Source: Bacteroidales bacterium (lineage in GTDB: Bacteria > Bacteroidota > Bacteroidia > Bacteroidales > Paludibacteraceae). Taken from it: a stretch of 43,753 bases of DNA. The stretch is taken from the NCBI GenBank assembly GCA_015654525.1, contig JAATGT010000290.1, positions 1 through 43,753 of the forward strand, given 5' to 3'. The position numbers were made by a program, and so were the translations under genes. The number at the start of each line of letters is the position of its first letter. Position 1 is the first letter of the stretch. Positions 8,138 to 15,331 of this stretch are shown piece after piece. The notes under the pieces are model-generated. The model saw nothing but the letters and a program-made list of their open reading frames with translations, had not been told where the DNA came from and did no database searches.

Positions 8138-8164
8138 GGGTTATACATCAAATCAGAATGCCTT

Positions 8165-9337
8165 ATGAAACTTAAAACAAGTATTATTACTCTTACGCTC
8201 TTTTCCGTTTTTTCTATTGGAAATGGCAACGCTCAAACAAATAGTTCAAAAAACAATATGCCTGACTCTATTCACAGGCAGATGCAAATCTCGTTTCTGC
8301 CCTATATGGGTACAGACGGTACTTCGTCAAGCAAAGGAAGTTATACCATTTCACTGAATATACTGGCAGGTACAATCAATGAGGTTACAGGCTTTGAGAT
8401 GGGAGGACTAATGAATCATGTACATCGCAATGCAGGGAAATGTCAACTGGCAGGCATCGGGAATATTGTTGGTGGCAAAGTAACAGGATTTCAGGGTGCC
8501 GGTATATTTAATCAATCACACTCCATGCAGGGAATACAAGTTGCAGGAGTAATCAACAATGCCGAAACCGTTTCCGGAATACAAATAGCAGGAACCGTAA
8601 ACAATGCACCTAAAGGAAAGTGTATCCAGATTGCCGGAGTTGTCAATAATACCGATTCAACAAGTGTACAGATTGCTGGAATTGCAAACAATGCGAACAG
8701 AATCTCGGGAACTCAAATTGCAGGTATTGTGAATCGTGCCACAGAGATTAATGGCGCACAAATAGCAGGAATAGTCAACATAGCAAAAAAGATAAAAGGT
8801 GTTCAGATTGCTTTTATCAACATTGCCGATTCTTGCCAGGGAACTCCCATTGGAATAATCAACATTATAAGAAACGGTGTACATCAGTTGGAGATATATG
8901 GTGATGAACTGTTCTACAGCAATATTGCATTCCGGTCGGGCACAACTAAGTTCCACACTATACTGACAGCCGGAATACGTCCAAAAGAATTGGAAAACCC
9001 ACTTTGGACCTACGGTTCAGGAATTGGAACTACTTTTTCTTTTTCAAAGAAAACAGCCCTCGATCTTGATGGAACTTTTTCGCATGTAATTAAAAATGGA
9101 AATTTTGGCAATAATTTTTTATACAAAGCCACACTAAGTCTTGATCATAAAATAGGTAAATCAACATCCATTGTTATTGGCTGTAGCTATAACTTTTTAT
9201 CAACCAATACACGAAGTGCCGATTATAATGATGCCTACTCATCCATACTTCATTACTATTTTACCAATCATACCTACAACAACGGATATAATCTAAAAAG
9301 TTGGGCCGGTATAAAAGTAGGGTTACGATTCTTTTAA
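8165..9337 (+). CDS. LA_2272-type surface repeat protein, paralogue of the STN-fused protein
   Basis: The ORF track starts at 7997, but the first 56 codons run through a palindrome and the promoter. The ATG at 8165 gives a normal signal peptide (MKLKTSIITLTLFSVFSIGNGNAQ) and 390 residues. About 94-222 holds repeats such as GIQVAGVINNAETVS of the same kind as in the 5910-7850 protein. The C-terminal part also matches it: IADSCQGTPIGIINII here against IADSCSGIPIGLFSYV there. The STN and carboxypeptidase-regulatory-like domains are absent. The protein is probably exported to the outer membrane or surface. It may be a partner or ligand-binding relative of the sensor, made when the sigma factor is active. 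The molecular function of these repeats is not established. Confidence 0.82.
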   Translation: MKLKTSIITLTLFSVFSIGNGNAQTNSSKNNMPDSIHRQMQISFLPYMGTDGTSSSKGSYTISLNILAGTINEVTGFEMGGLMNHVHRNAGKCQLAGIGNIVGGKVTGFQGAGIFNQSHSMQGIQVAGVINNAETVSGIQIAGTVNNAPKGKCIQIAGVVNNTDSTSVQIAGIANNANRISGTQIAGIVNRATEINGAQIAGIVNIAKKIKGVQIAFINIADSCQGTPIGIINIIRNGVHQLEIYGDELFYSNIAFRSGTTKFHTILTAGIRPKELENPLWTYGSGIGTTFSFSKKTALDLDGTFSHVIKNGNFGNNFLYKATLSLDHKIGKSTSIVIGCSYNFLSTNTRSADYNDAYSSILHYYFTNHTYNNGYNLKSWAGIKVGLRFF

Positions 9338-9395
9338 TAAACCTCCTCCCCCTCGTTTGAAACGAGGGGGAGGAGGTTTATTGTTTAAAACAATA
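9336..9395. repeat. Palindromic repeat locus 1: one A hairpin plus one B hairpin, acting as terminator
   Basis: A perfect 23-bp stem (9336-9358 / 9360-9382) contains the CCCCCTCG / CGAGGGGG core and sits between convergent genes; its left arm overlaps the stop codon of the plus-strand gene. A second small hairpin ATTGTTTAAAACAAT follows (9380-9394). This is a partial copy of the unit seen at 10741, 12285 and 13378. Position and strength make it a likely bidirectional terminator. Confidence 0.8.
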
Positions 9396-9429
9396 TATTC
9401 ATTATCAATAAGAAAGATGGCAATGTATC

Positions 9430-10725
9430 TTATTCTTTTTTCAACCTATAATTAGCAGTGTTCTGATCTTTTATCAGAGAATACCCATCTTTCAGCTCTA
9501 ATGTCCAACCATCTCCACTTATATTTTTATTCTCATTCAACAGAGGAAGGCTTATAGATATTTTACTCCAGTTGGGATTCATAAGTGCCCCATTCTTAAC
9601 TGTAAGTATTCCCCAGTTATCACTAACTCTGATAGTAGGATAAATTGTTCCCTTATCTTCCAGTGGCATAATATTTCGTGGATCAAACGATACATTCATT
9701 TTTTCAAAAACAAGTTCAACATGCGGTTGTACAATAAATTTGGCTTTATAGTCAGCAATCTGTTGTTCATTTCTTTTAGCTCTGATCTCTTCTTCCCTGA
9801 TAATTTCGATTCCTTTGTATTGTTTTAAAATCAAATCAGTAGATTTTTTTAGATCGACCGGCAATGAAATATTAAATGCCTTTATGAAATAATCAGTCAG
9901 GCTTGTTTTAATGGTTACTTCTTTGTTCCAGTATTTCTTAGTGCTCATCAGTAAGTAACCATACACAGGAGTAGTGTAATAAGCAAATGACCGGACAAAT
10001 GTAGGGTTCTTCAAAAAATAATCTATACTTTGTACAAAGTGTTCGGTAAATTGCTTCCGGTTTCGTCCGCCCATCACCACACCTGTATATTCAGCTATAC
10101 CTTCATTCAGTTCCAGTAAGTTTTCAGTTGCCTTAGCCTCGGGATAAATTAAATATCTGTACGCTCTGAAAGTAAAAGCATTGGTTAGATGCATTTTTCG
10201 ATCTTTCTGATTTGTTGCTTGCACTGCATTTTTCAATGCTTCCAGTTCTAAACGCAAATAGATTCTACCCTCTTTCTGGTCGAGATGATTATTCTCGGTA
10301 TTAAATAGCTGAAAACCCAATGACAGCTGACTAACGTGGAATAACTCATGAGCAAGCAAATTTAGCCGTTCCTGCTTATTGGTGGGCAACGGAAGCATAA
10401 TCATAGCCCAGTGTCTGCCATTCCAATCAATTGAAGTATTCGAGACATTAACCTCAGTAGGTAAAGTGCCTACATAAATTTCAGCTGCTTGTTTAAGGGC
10501 ACCAGTACTATCAGGCATATTTGCAACCATTTGTCTTGTATCAGGATCAACAAAAAACATGGGTCCATATAAATCTTTGCCCCATAGTTGTTTCTGTTTC
10601 CCCATCTCAACTTTTATTTCATTGAAATAAGTTGCAATACTATCCTGATAAGTTGGAACTTTCTGCCCAAAAGATGATTGGATAAACATCAAAAGCAATG
10701 TGCTAATGTAAAACTTTCTATTCAT
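9430..10725 (-). CDS. Secreted HExxH zinc metallopeptidase-like protein
   Basis: 431 residues with an N-terminal signal peptide (MNRKFYISTLLLMFIQSSFG, cut near residue 20). A zinc-binding HELFH motif lies at about 126-130. The downstream helix ELNEGIAEYTG (about 205-215) carries Glu residues placed like the third ligand of gluzincin-type peptidases. It most likely acts in the periplasm or outside the cell. No known peptidase family is assigned with confidence, and no C-terminal sorting domain is obvious. ATG at 10725. The gene is flanked on both sides by copies of the CCCCTCG palindromic repeat, and the repeat at 10741 occupies the place of its promoter. Substrate unknown. Confidence 0.75.
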   Translation of the reverse strand: MNRKFYISTLLLMFIQSSFGQKVPTYQDSIATYFNEIKVEMGKQKQLWGKDLYGPMFFVDPDTRQMVANMPDSTGALKQAAEIYVGTLPTEVNVSNTSIDWNGRHWAMIMLPLPTNKQERLNLLAHELFHVSQLSLGFQLFNTENNHLDQKEGRIYLRLELEALKNAVQATNQKDRKMHLTNAFTFRAYRYLIYPEAKATENLLELNEGIAEYTGVVMGGRNRKQFTEHFVQSIDYFLKNPTFVRSFAYYTTPVYGYLLMSTKKYWNKEVTIKTSLTDYFIKAFNISLPVDLKKSTDLILKQYKGIEIIREEEIRAKRNEQQIADYKAKFIVQPHVELVFEKMNVSFDPRNIMPLEDKGTIYPTIRVSDNWGILTVKNGALMNPNWSKISISLPLLNENKNISGDGWTLELKDGYSLIKDQNTANYRLKKE

Positions 10726-10740
10726 ATCGATTCTATTTCT

Positions 10741-10960
10741 CTCCCCCTCGTTTGCAATGAGGGAAAGGTGGTTAATTGTCTAAAACAATGCGGTTTATAA
10801 TCTGCATTAAAAATGCGAAACCAATTACCCCTCGTTACAAACGAAGGGGAGGTGAGTTTGTAGTTTATTGTTTAAACAATGTATTTCGCAGTGCATGTTT
10901 ATATAATCAGCATTGCAAATGCATAACCAGTTGTCCCCTCGTTGCAACAAGGGGGGAGGA
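10741..10960. repeat. Palindromic repeat locus 2: three A hairpins and two B/C units
   Basis: Reads A-B-C-A-B-C-A on the plus strand. A hairpins start at 10743, about 10828 and about 10934. B hairpins are AATTGTCTAAAACAATG and TATTGTTTAAACAATG. C hairpins are GCATTAAAAATGC and GCATTGCAAATGC. The first A stem has a G:T pair where others have G:C. The second unit has a longer B-C spacer. It fills nearly all of the gap between the metallopeptidase start and the transporter stop. The ORF 10776-11039 through it is chance. Confidence 0.85.
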
Positions 10961-10979
10961 GATATTGATTAGGAATATA

Positions 10980-12203
10980 TTACCTGATCTTAGATCCTTT
11001 TACTGCAAAAAACACCATATACATATAATATATGAATAAACAACTTACGGCTACCACAACAGTTGTTGAGCTTTTAATGACACCCATAAGTGGCATTAAT
11101 AAAGCAGCACCAATCACCGAAGTTGCAATTACGCCCGAACCTACTTTTGCGTGTGGTCCTAAATCTTCAAGAGCTAGATTATAAATTACCGGCCACATAA
11201 TGGAATGGAACAAACCTGTGCCTAGAAACAACCACAGAGCCACTGTTGCACTACTGGCACCAATAGCTATTGATGAACCTAACAAGACAGCACCACCTAC
11301 AGCACAGAGGGTAAGAATAGTTCTTGGTTTGAAAGAACGAAGGATAAAAATTCCCAGAATACGACCAACCATTAAGCCACCCCAGTAATATTTCAGAATA
11401 TCGGTGGTATTAATTGTGGTAATGTCCATTTTCAGATGATCTTTCACATAGTCGGCCAGGAAACTTGGAATGCCTATTTCAATACCCATATAAAAGAAAA
11501 TAGCCAACGAGCCCAACCAAAGGTGAGTATACTTATACGGACTGGATTTGTACGTTTTTAATTCGCCGGTACTCGTTTTTTCTTCTTCAACTTTAATTTC
11601 AGGGAGTTTCAATAAAAACATAATCACTAAAATCACGGTAGTAACAATCCCGATCATCAAAAACGGGCGACTAACAATGTGTGATATCTCACTATTTGAC
11701 ATAGCCTGACCAGGACTTAGTTTTGGGGTTACTAAAAGAACCGATACAAAGATAGGAGCAATAACAGTTGCCACCGAATTTAATGCATTTGTCAATGTTA
11801 GTCGACTGGCTGCAGTTTCAGGACTACCCAATGCATTGACATAAGGAGCTGCCACAACCTGTAAAATTACCACTCCAATAGCAAAAACAGAAACCGTACT
11901 TAAAAAGCCATAATAACCAAATGACACCCCGGGAATACAAAGAAAAAAGCCAAGAGCTATTAATGCCAAACCGGCTAATACTCCATTTTTATAACCAATT
12001 TTTGTCAGCACATAACCAACAGGAACAGAAAGAATATAAGCACCATAGAAAAACGTGTTTGGAAGCTGTTTCTGAACATCATCTAAACCAAATGCATTTT
12101 TGAGAAACTCAATCGTTGAGTTATTCATCGTTGTTATAAATCCAAAAAGGAAAAACAACGAAGCCATTACAATTAACGGAAATAAATACTTGTTTTTTGA
12201 CAT
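10980..12203 (-). CDS. MFS sugar transporter, FucP/FHS-like family
   Basis: 407 residues with about twelve hydrophobic segments. The opening MSKNKYLFPLIVMASLFFLFGFITTMNN and the segment LQVVAAPYVNALGSPETAASRLTLTNALNSVATVIAPIF are typical of the fucose/glucose/galactose:H+ symporter (FHS) branch of the major facilitator superfamily. The protein imports a monosaccharide through the inner membrane using the proton gradient; the exact sugar cannot be read from sequence. ATG at 12203. A TAATTTTG box on the minus strand (12265-12272) could be its -7 element. No catabolic gene for a particular sugar lies next to it. Palindromic repeats border both ends. Confidence 0.88.
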   Translation of the reverse strand: MSKNKYLFPLIVMASLFFLFGFITTMNNSTIEFLKNAFGLDDVQKQLPNTFFYGAYILSVPVGYVLTKIGYKNGVLAGLALIALGFFLCIPGVSFGYYGFLSTVSVFAIGVVILQVVAAPYVNALGSPETAASRLTLTNALNSVATVIAPIFVSVLLVTPKLSPGQAMSNSEISHIVSRPFLMIGIVTTVILVIMFLLKLPEIKVEEEKTSTGELKTYKSSPYKYTHLWLGSLAIFFYMGIEIGIPSFLADYVKDHLKMDITTINTTDILKYYWGGLMVGRILGIFILRSFKPRTILTLCAVGGAVLLGSSIAIGASSATVALWLFLGTGLFHSIMWPVIYNLALEDLGPHAKVGSGVIATSVIGAALLMPLMGVIKSSTTVVVAVSCLFIYYMYMVFFAVKGSKIR

Positions 12204-12284
12204 AATATAGAATGATTAATAATTAATTGCTTCTCTTTTCGCCATAGCAAAAGGCTTTTATTTACAAAATTATAAAAACAAAAA

Positions 12285-12400
12285 CTCCCCCTCGTTACAA
12301 ACGAGGGGTTGGTGGTTCATTGTTTACAACAATGTATTTTATATATAATCAGCATTACAAATGCAAAACCAGTTACCCCTCGTTACAAACGAGGGGGAGG
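12285..12400. repeat. Palindromic repeat locus 3: two A hairpins around one B/C unit
   Basis: Reads A (CCCCCTCGTTACAAACGAGGGG), TGGTT, B (CATTGTTTACAACAATG), an AT-rich spacer, C (GCATTACAAATGC), AACCA, then A again, ending in GAGGGGGAGG. It is the clearest single-unit example. It lies between the start of the FHS transporter and the stop of the next minus-strand gene. Confidence 0.87.
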
Positions 12401-12413
12401 AAGATATCTTTTT

Positions 12414-13196
12414 TTATTCAATTAATTCAATCGAAGTACTATATGAAGACGCTTTTATTGGTGCATTCCCTGAAAATCCAGGATGCTTTGCTTTACTGCC
12501 TTGTATCGAAACTTCAGACTCCATTGCAATTACAATTTTCCTTTCTTTGTCAAGCCAAATACTTCCATTTATTATTCCATTGTCAGTCTGAGTATAGTCA
12601 TCTGACTTTCTTATGTCAGTAGAAGAACCACTAAAGTCAATTCGAAAACAATCATGACCGTTTTTGCTTTCAATTCCAATAATGATATTTCTGAGGCTTT
12701 TGTATTTTGTGCCATATAAACCAAATTCATCAGCCTTCCTTGTAAGCCATGTTTGTCCAACTTGAATTGGGCCTTTAGAAAGCTCAAAGAATCTTTCATC
12801 ATCTGAGTCATCTGATTTCAATAAATATTTGTTGTTTCTTTGATTCAGTAAATCCGTTTTTAAATTTGAGCCATATTTGTTATAAAGGATATGAATCTTG
12901 GCATTTCCCAGTTCTTCCTTTTTAGTCGTTATTCTCCTTGAGTCAACATAATATCCACATGAGTCTATACAAAATTCATACAAGACATTGCTATTTATCG
13001 TTGTATCTATAGGTAGAATAGAAATGTAAGAGTATGTTTTATCTCTATCTCGATTAGTTGTTTTTTTGTATTTGTAACTTTTACCTAATTGATAATTATA
13101 GTTTAATGTAATCATGCTGCTCTCTACATGATTTTTTTGTGCTGTCAATAAATAACAATTCAAAATTGTCAATATTAATAGATTTAGTCTAAGCAT
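12414..13196 (-). CDS. Secreted hypothetical protein
   Basis: The ORF track starts at 13277, but the first 27 codons cross a repeat relic. The ATG at 13196 gives a 260-residue product with a clear signal peptide (MLRLNLLILTILNCYLLTAQ). The mature part is strand-rich (ITLNYNYQLGKSYKYKKTTN, GPIQVGQTWLTRK, GIINGSIWLDKERKIVIAMESE). It recalls Bacteroidota periplasmic proteins that start with a polar ...GKxYxY strand (DUF6263-like), but I cannot confirm a family. No catalytic motif or lipobox is evident. A TTG-N20-TAGTTTTG promoter lies about 85 bases upstream. Confidence 0.65.
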   Translation of the reverse strand: MLRLNLLILTILNCYLLTAQKNHVESSMITLNYNYQLGKSYKYKKTTNRDRDKTYSYISILPIDTTINSNVLYEFCIDSCGYYVDSRRITTKKEELGNAKIHILYNKYGSNLKTDLLNQRNNKYLLKSDDSDDERFFELSKGPIQVGQTWLTRKADEFGLYGTKYKSLRNIIIGIESKNGHDCFRIDFSGSSTDIRKSDDYTQTDNGIINGSIWLDKERKIVIAMESEVSIQGSKAKHPGFSGNAPIKASSYSTSIELIE

Positions 13197-13234
13197 AAAG
13201 TCTAACTTATATTTTACTATCTTTTTTCTACCCA

Positions 13235-13253
13235 CCCCTCGTTGCAAACAAGG
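13235..13253. repeat. Relic A hairpin of the palindromic family
   Basis: CCCCTCGTTGCAAACAAGG matches the A hairpin but the right arm is decayed (CAAGG instead of CGAGGGG). It lies in the predicted 5' untranslated region of the secreted hypothetical gene and explains the spurious N-terminal extension in the ORF track. Confidence 0.6.
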
Positions 13254-13281
13254 CATAGATGCAGAAAATAATTTCACTCCA

Positions 13282-13312
13282 CAAAACTAAATAATTCACT
13301 TAACAAAAACAA
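13282..13312 (-). promoter_or_regulatory. Promoter of the secreted hypothetical gene
   Basis: On the minus strand, TTG (13312-13310), 20 bases, then TAGTTTTG (13289-13282), matching the Bacteroidota TTG / TAnnTTTG pattern. Transcription would begin near 13275 and run through the relic hairpin before the ATG at 13196. Confidence 0.5.
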
Positions 13313-13377
13313 GTATTTCAGAAAATAAATCACAAACTATCTAAAATCTGCTGTTTTATGTAATTGGAAACCTTCCT

Positions 13378-13756
13378 CTCCCCCTCGTTTGCAACGAGGG
13401 GGTTGTGGTTCATTGTTTGTAACAATGTAATTTTATAATCAGCATTAAAAATGCAGAACCAGTTACCCCTCGTTTACAAACGAAGGGGAAGATTGTGGTT
13501 CATTGCTTGCAACAATACAGTTTATAATCTGCATTAAAAATGCAGAACCAGTTAGCCCCTCGTTGCAAACGAGGGGTTGGTGGTTCATTGTTTGCAACAA
13601 TGTGTTTTATAATCTGCATTAAAAAATGCTTTACCAGTTAGCCCTTGTTTACAAACGAGGGGGGCAGGATTGTGATTTATTGTTTGTAACAATGCGGTTT
13701 ATAATTTGCATTATAAATGCTTTACCAGTTACCCCCTCGTTACAAACGAGGGGGAG
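13378..13756. repeat. Palindromic repeat locus 4: tandem array of four units, period 85-90 bp
   Basis: Four units followed by a closing A hairpin. A hairpins start near 13381, 13466, 13556, 13642 and 13732. Each unit is A (CCCCTCG...CGAGGGG), TGGTT, B (CATTGTTTGCAACAATG), a spacer with TTTATAATC, C (GCATTAAAAATGC), then AACCA GTTA. Loops vary while stems are mostly kept, including a T:G wobble in the fourth A stem. It is not a CRISPR array: the whole unit is conserved and there are no unique spacers. Confidence 0.9.
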
Positions 13757-13792
13757 CAACTACTTACTATTTTCATGTTGACAGTTGACAAA

Positions 13793-13825
13793 AAAACCGT
13801 TTAGCTCGCAAGTCTAAACGGTTTT
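13793..13825 (-). terminator. Terminator of the fibronectin-III gene
   Basis: A perfect 12-bp stem AAAACCGTTTAG / CTAAACGGTTTT with a 9-base loop. On the minus strand it ends in a run of seven T. Outer GTTGACA / TGTCAAC arms could extend the fold. It lies about 80 bases past the stop of the 13903-14523 gene. Confidence 0.75.
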
Positions 13826-13902
13826 AGTTTTTGATGTGTCAACAATTACAGATACAAGAGCTGGCATGCACATTTACCGAAACCCTGCATAGCTGGAAAC
13901 TG

Positions 13903-14523
13903 TTACATTACATAGCTTGTCACTTCAATACTCCATGCCCGATGAGGATCAGAGTTGACACCTGCTACCTGAATAACATACTGCTGTCCCTGTACAAGTT
14001 CCTCGAGGGTAATACTGTGTCGGGTAGTAGTCACAATAGTGTAAACAGTACTTTCAGTTATTGGTAAGCGGGCATACCGCACTTCATAACTATGAGCATG
14101 ATCCACTATATCCCATTCCACCACCAGAGTTCCCTGAATTTTACCCGGTTTTACAGTTACATTATACACCTGATCGAGTATCTCCACGTAAACCGGTTTC
14201 CGATAAAGATCGAATCCCGAACTCAGTAGTATCACCTCGTCACCTTTACTGATATTCTGGACCAAACGTCCGGTGTCAGTCATAGTGTCAGTCAAATCGG
14301 CACGTGCAACATTTTTTTGCGCCGTCCACTGTTTGTTACCACTCTCCATTTTGGACAGAAAATCATCAAAAGTTGTAATCTTCACCCTCAAAGTAGCTAC
14401 ATTATCCTTGAGTGTAGGAAAATATTCATTTCCATCAAGGGCACTAGCCACTGTCGAAGCTTTTACCTTCAACGAAGCATCGGAGTACGCGTTTTGTGAA
14501 AAATTCAAACTTATTTTTGCCAT
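13903..14523 (-). CDS. Fibronectin type III domain protein
   Basis: 206 residues, no signal peptide and no membrane segment. The N-terminal part (MAKISLNFSQNAYSDASLKVKASTVASALDGNEYFPTL, about 1-110) looks helical. The C-terminal about 100 residues form a fibronectin type III fold: GTLVVEWDIVDHAHSYEVRYA has the conserved Trp and Tyr, followed by ITLEELVQGQQYVIQVAGVNSD. I recall stand-alone proteins of this kind in Bacteroidota, with unknown role and probably cytoplasmic. ATG at 14523; a terminator follows. The LuxR-type regulator and the tandem-repeat region lie upstream. Confidence 0.75.
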   Translation of the reverse strand: MAKISLNFSQNAYSDASLKVKASTVASALDGNEYFPTLKDNVATLRVKITTFDDFLSKMESGNKQWTAQKNVARADLTDTMTDTGRLVQNISKGDEVILLSSGFDLYRKPVYVEILDQVYNVTVKPGKIQGTLVVEWDIVDHAHSYEVRYARLPITESTVYTIVTTTRHSITLEELVQGQQYVIQVAGVNSDPHRAWSIEVTSYVM

Positions 14524-14619
14524 AAGCTTTGTGATTTTTTTGATAAGTAATAATAGTTAATAACCTCAAAAACAATAGATATAGAAAATAAATATAACGT
14601 TAGAATATAGAGTTATGAA

Positions 14620-15114
14620 CTAAAATAAGATTTTCTTATTCCACTTAAAAATGTTTAGTTTATCAAATCCTTTTTTCAATTTATAATATGATATTTTTGA
14701 TTTACCATATAATAAATTCAATTTATAACATGATATTTTTGATTTATAATACAATAAATTGAATTTATAATATGATATTTTCGATTTATAATGTGATAAA
14801 TTGAATCTATAACATGATGTTTTTGATTTATAATACAATAAATTGAATTTATAATATGATATTTTCGATTTATAATGTGATAAATTGAATCTATAACATG
14901 ATATTTTCGATTTATAATATGATAAATTCTGATTCATGTATGTAAGAAATCTTGTAACAGACCTACAAAATTGTTTCACAATCCTTATTGCTTCTTTATT
15001 ATTTGATAAATTGAATATCGCAGGTGTGATACGACATTTCAGCTTGGTTACAGAGTTCAAAGAGCGTCTTATTTTTATGATGGCAAAATAAATGGATTGC
15101 AAGAAATTTATCAA
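14620..15114 (-). CDS. Doubtful ORF encoding heptad-like tandem repeats
   Basis: The 164-residue ORF needs a TTG start at 15114; an ATG at 14940 would give 106 residues. Its C-terminal half is a tandem repeat of about 14 residues, each two 7-residue halves (NLLYYKS KISCYRF and close variants). The DNA repeat of 42 bp (21-bp half-unit) is a multiple of three, so an open frame can persist by chance. No ribosome binding site is obvious. The frame is rich in Tyr, Lys, Asn and Ile, as AT-rich satellite DNA would give. It may still be translated, since it lies 96 bases upstream of the fibronectin-III gene on the same strand, but I favour non-coding satellite. Confidence 0.25.
   Translation of the reverse strand: MINFLQSIYFAIIKIRRSLNSVTKLKCRITPAIFNLSNNKEAIRIVKQFCRSVTRFLTYMNQNLSYYKSKISCYRFNLSHYKSKISYYKFNLLYYKSKTSCYRFNLSHYKSKISYYKFNLLYYKSKISCYKLNLLYGKSKISYYKLKKGFDKLNIFKWNKKILF
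14683..14935. repeat. AT-rich 42-bp tandem repeat (two 21-bp half-units)
   Basis: About six copies of a 42-bp unit, each with two related 21-bp halves of the type GATTTATAATACAATAAATT and AATTTATAATATGATATTTT. Copies are nearly identical in the middle and decay at the edges. The 21-bp period equals two helical turns, so AT tracts stay on one face of the DNA. It lies between the fibronectin-III and LuxR genes. Confidence 0.85.
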
Positions 15115-15193
15115 TCCCCCCTGGGATGGGGTAAACAGGCTAATCGTGCAAATAATTATTAATTTATTTGAAAAATAGCAGGTAAGTACTGTT

Positions 15194-15301
15194 TATAACT
15201 AAACAACTATCCGATTTTGTTAGTTATACAAAAAAATAAAGCCCGGCGTTAATGCCCCAACAGAAATCAGCTGCTGTTACTTCTGCCGGGGGAAATTTTT
15301 T
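15194..15301 (+). promoter_or_regulatory. Structured leader / possible attenuator upstream of the LuxR gene
   Basis: An inverted repeat TATAACTAA (15194-15202) / TTAGTTATA (15220-15228) is followed by CCCGGC (15242-15247) pairing with GCCGGG (15285-15290). AACAG / CTGTT or AGAA / TTCT pairs can form inside. Three bases after the outer stem come six T residues (15296-15301), as in an intrinsic terminator, 30 bases before the LuxR ATG. It may be an attenuator or the terminator of a short RNA. Confidence 0.45.
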
Positions 15302-15331
15302 ATTTCTATCAACCTTAAAAATAATAATACT

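Larger units (their letters stand above)
7851..8164. other. Intergenic region between the paralogous repeat genes
   Basis: 314 bases. Most of it is a long imperfect palindrome (7882-8045) with two perfect hairpins at its centre. The downstream end carries the putative ECF promoter (8109-8137) of the second repeat gene. The ORF track extends that gene upstream to 7997 through the palindrome, which I regard as chance. Confidence 0.7.
13197..13902. other. Long intergenic region dominated by palindromic repeats
   Basis: About 700 bases with no convincing gene. It holds, in order: a single relic A hairpin (13235-13253), a minus-strand promoter (13282-13312), an AT-rich stretch, the four-unit palindromic array (13378-13756) and a terminator (13793-13825) for the fibronectin-III gene. 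Confidence 0.75.

Noticed and set aside
7997-8164. N-terminal extension of the second repeat protein
   Set aside because: The extension crosses a palindrome and the putative promoter. The internal ATG at 8165 gives a proper signal peptide.
10776-11039. 87-residue plus-strand ORF
   Set aside because: It reads through the palindromic repeat array and the end of the FHS transporter gene on the other strand. It has no family-like sequence.
12320-12622. 100- and 76-residue plus-strand ORFs
   Set aside because: They run through repeat locus 3 and antisense to the secreted hypothetical gene; composition is that of a shadow frame.
13381-13740. TTTATAATC in each repeat spacer as a promoter -10
   Set aside because: It resembles the E. 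coli -10 box, but Bacteroidota use TAnnTTTG. No -33 element is placed before it.
13378-13756. CRISPR-like array
   Set aside because: The period of 85-90 bp is regular, but the entire unit is conserved and palindromic. There are no unique spacers and no cas genes in the window.
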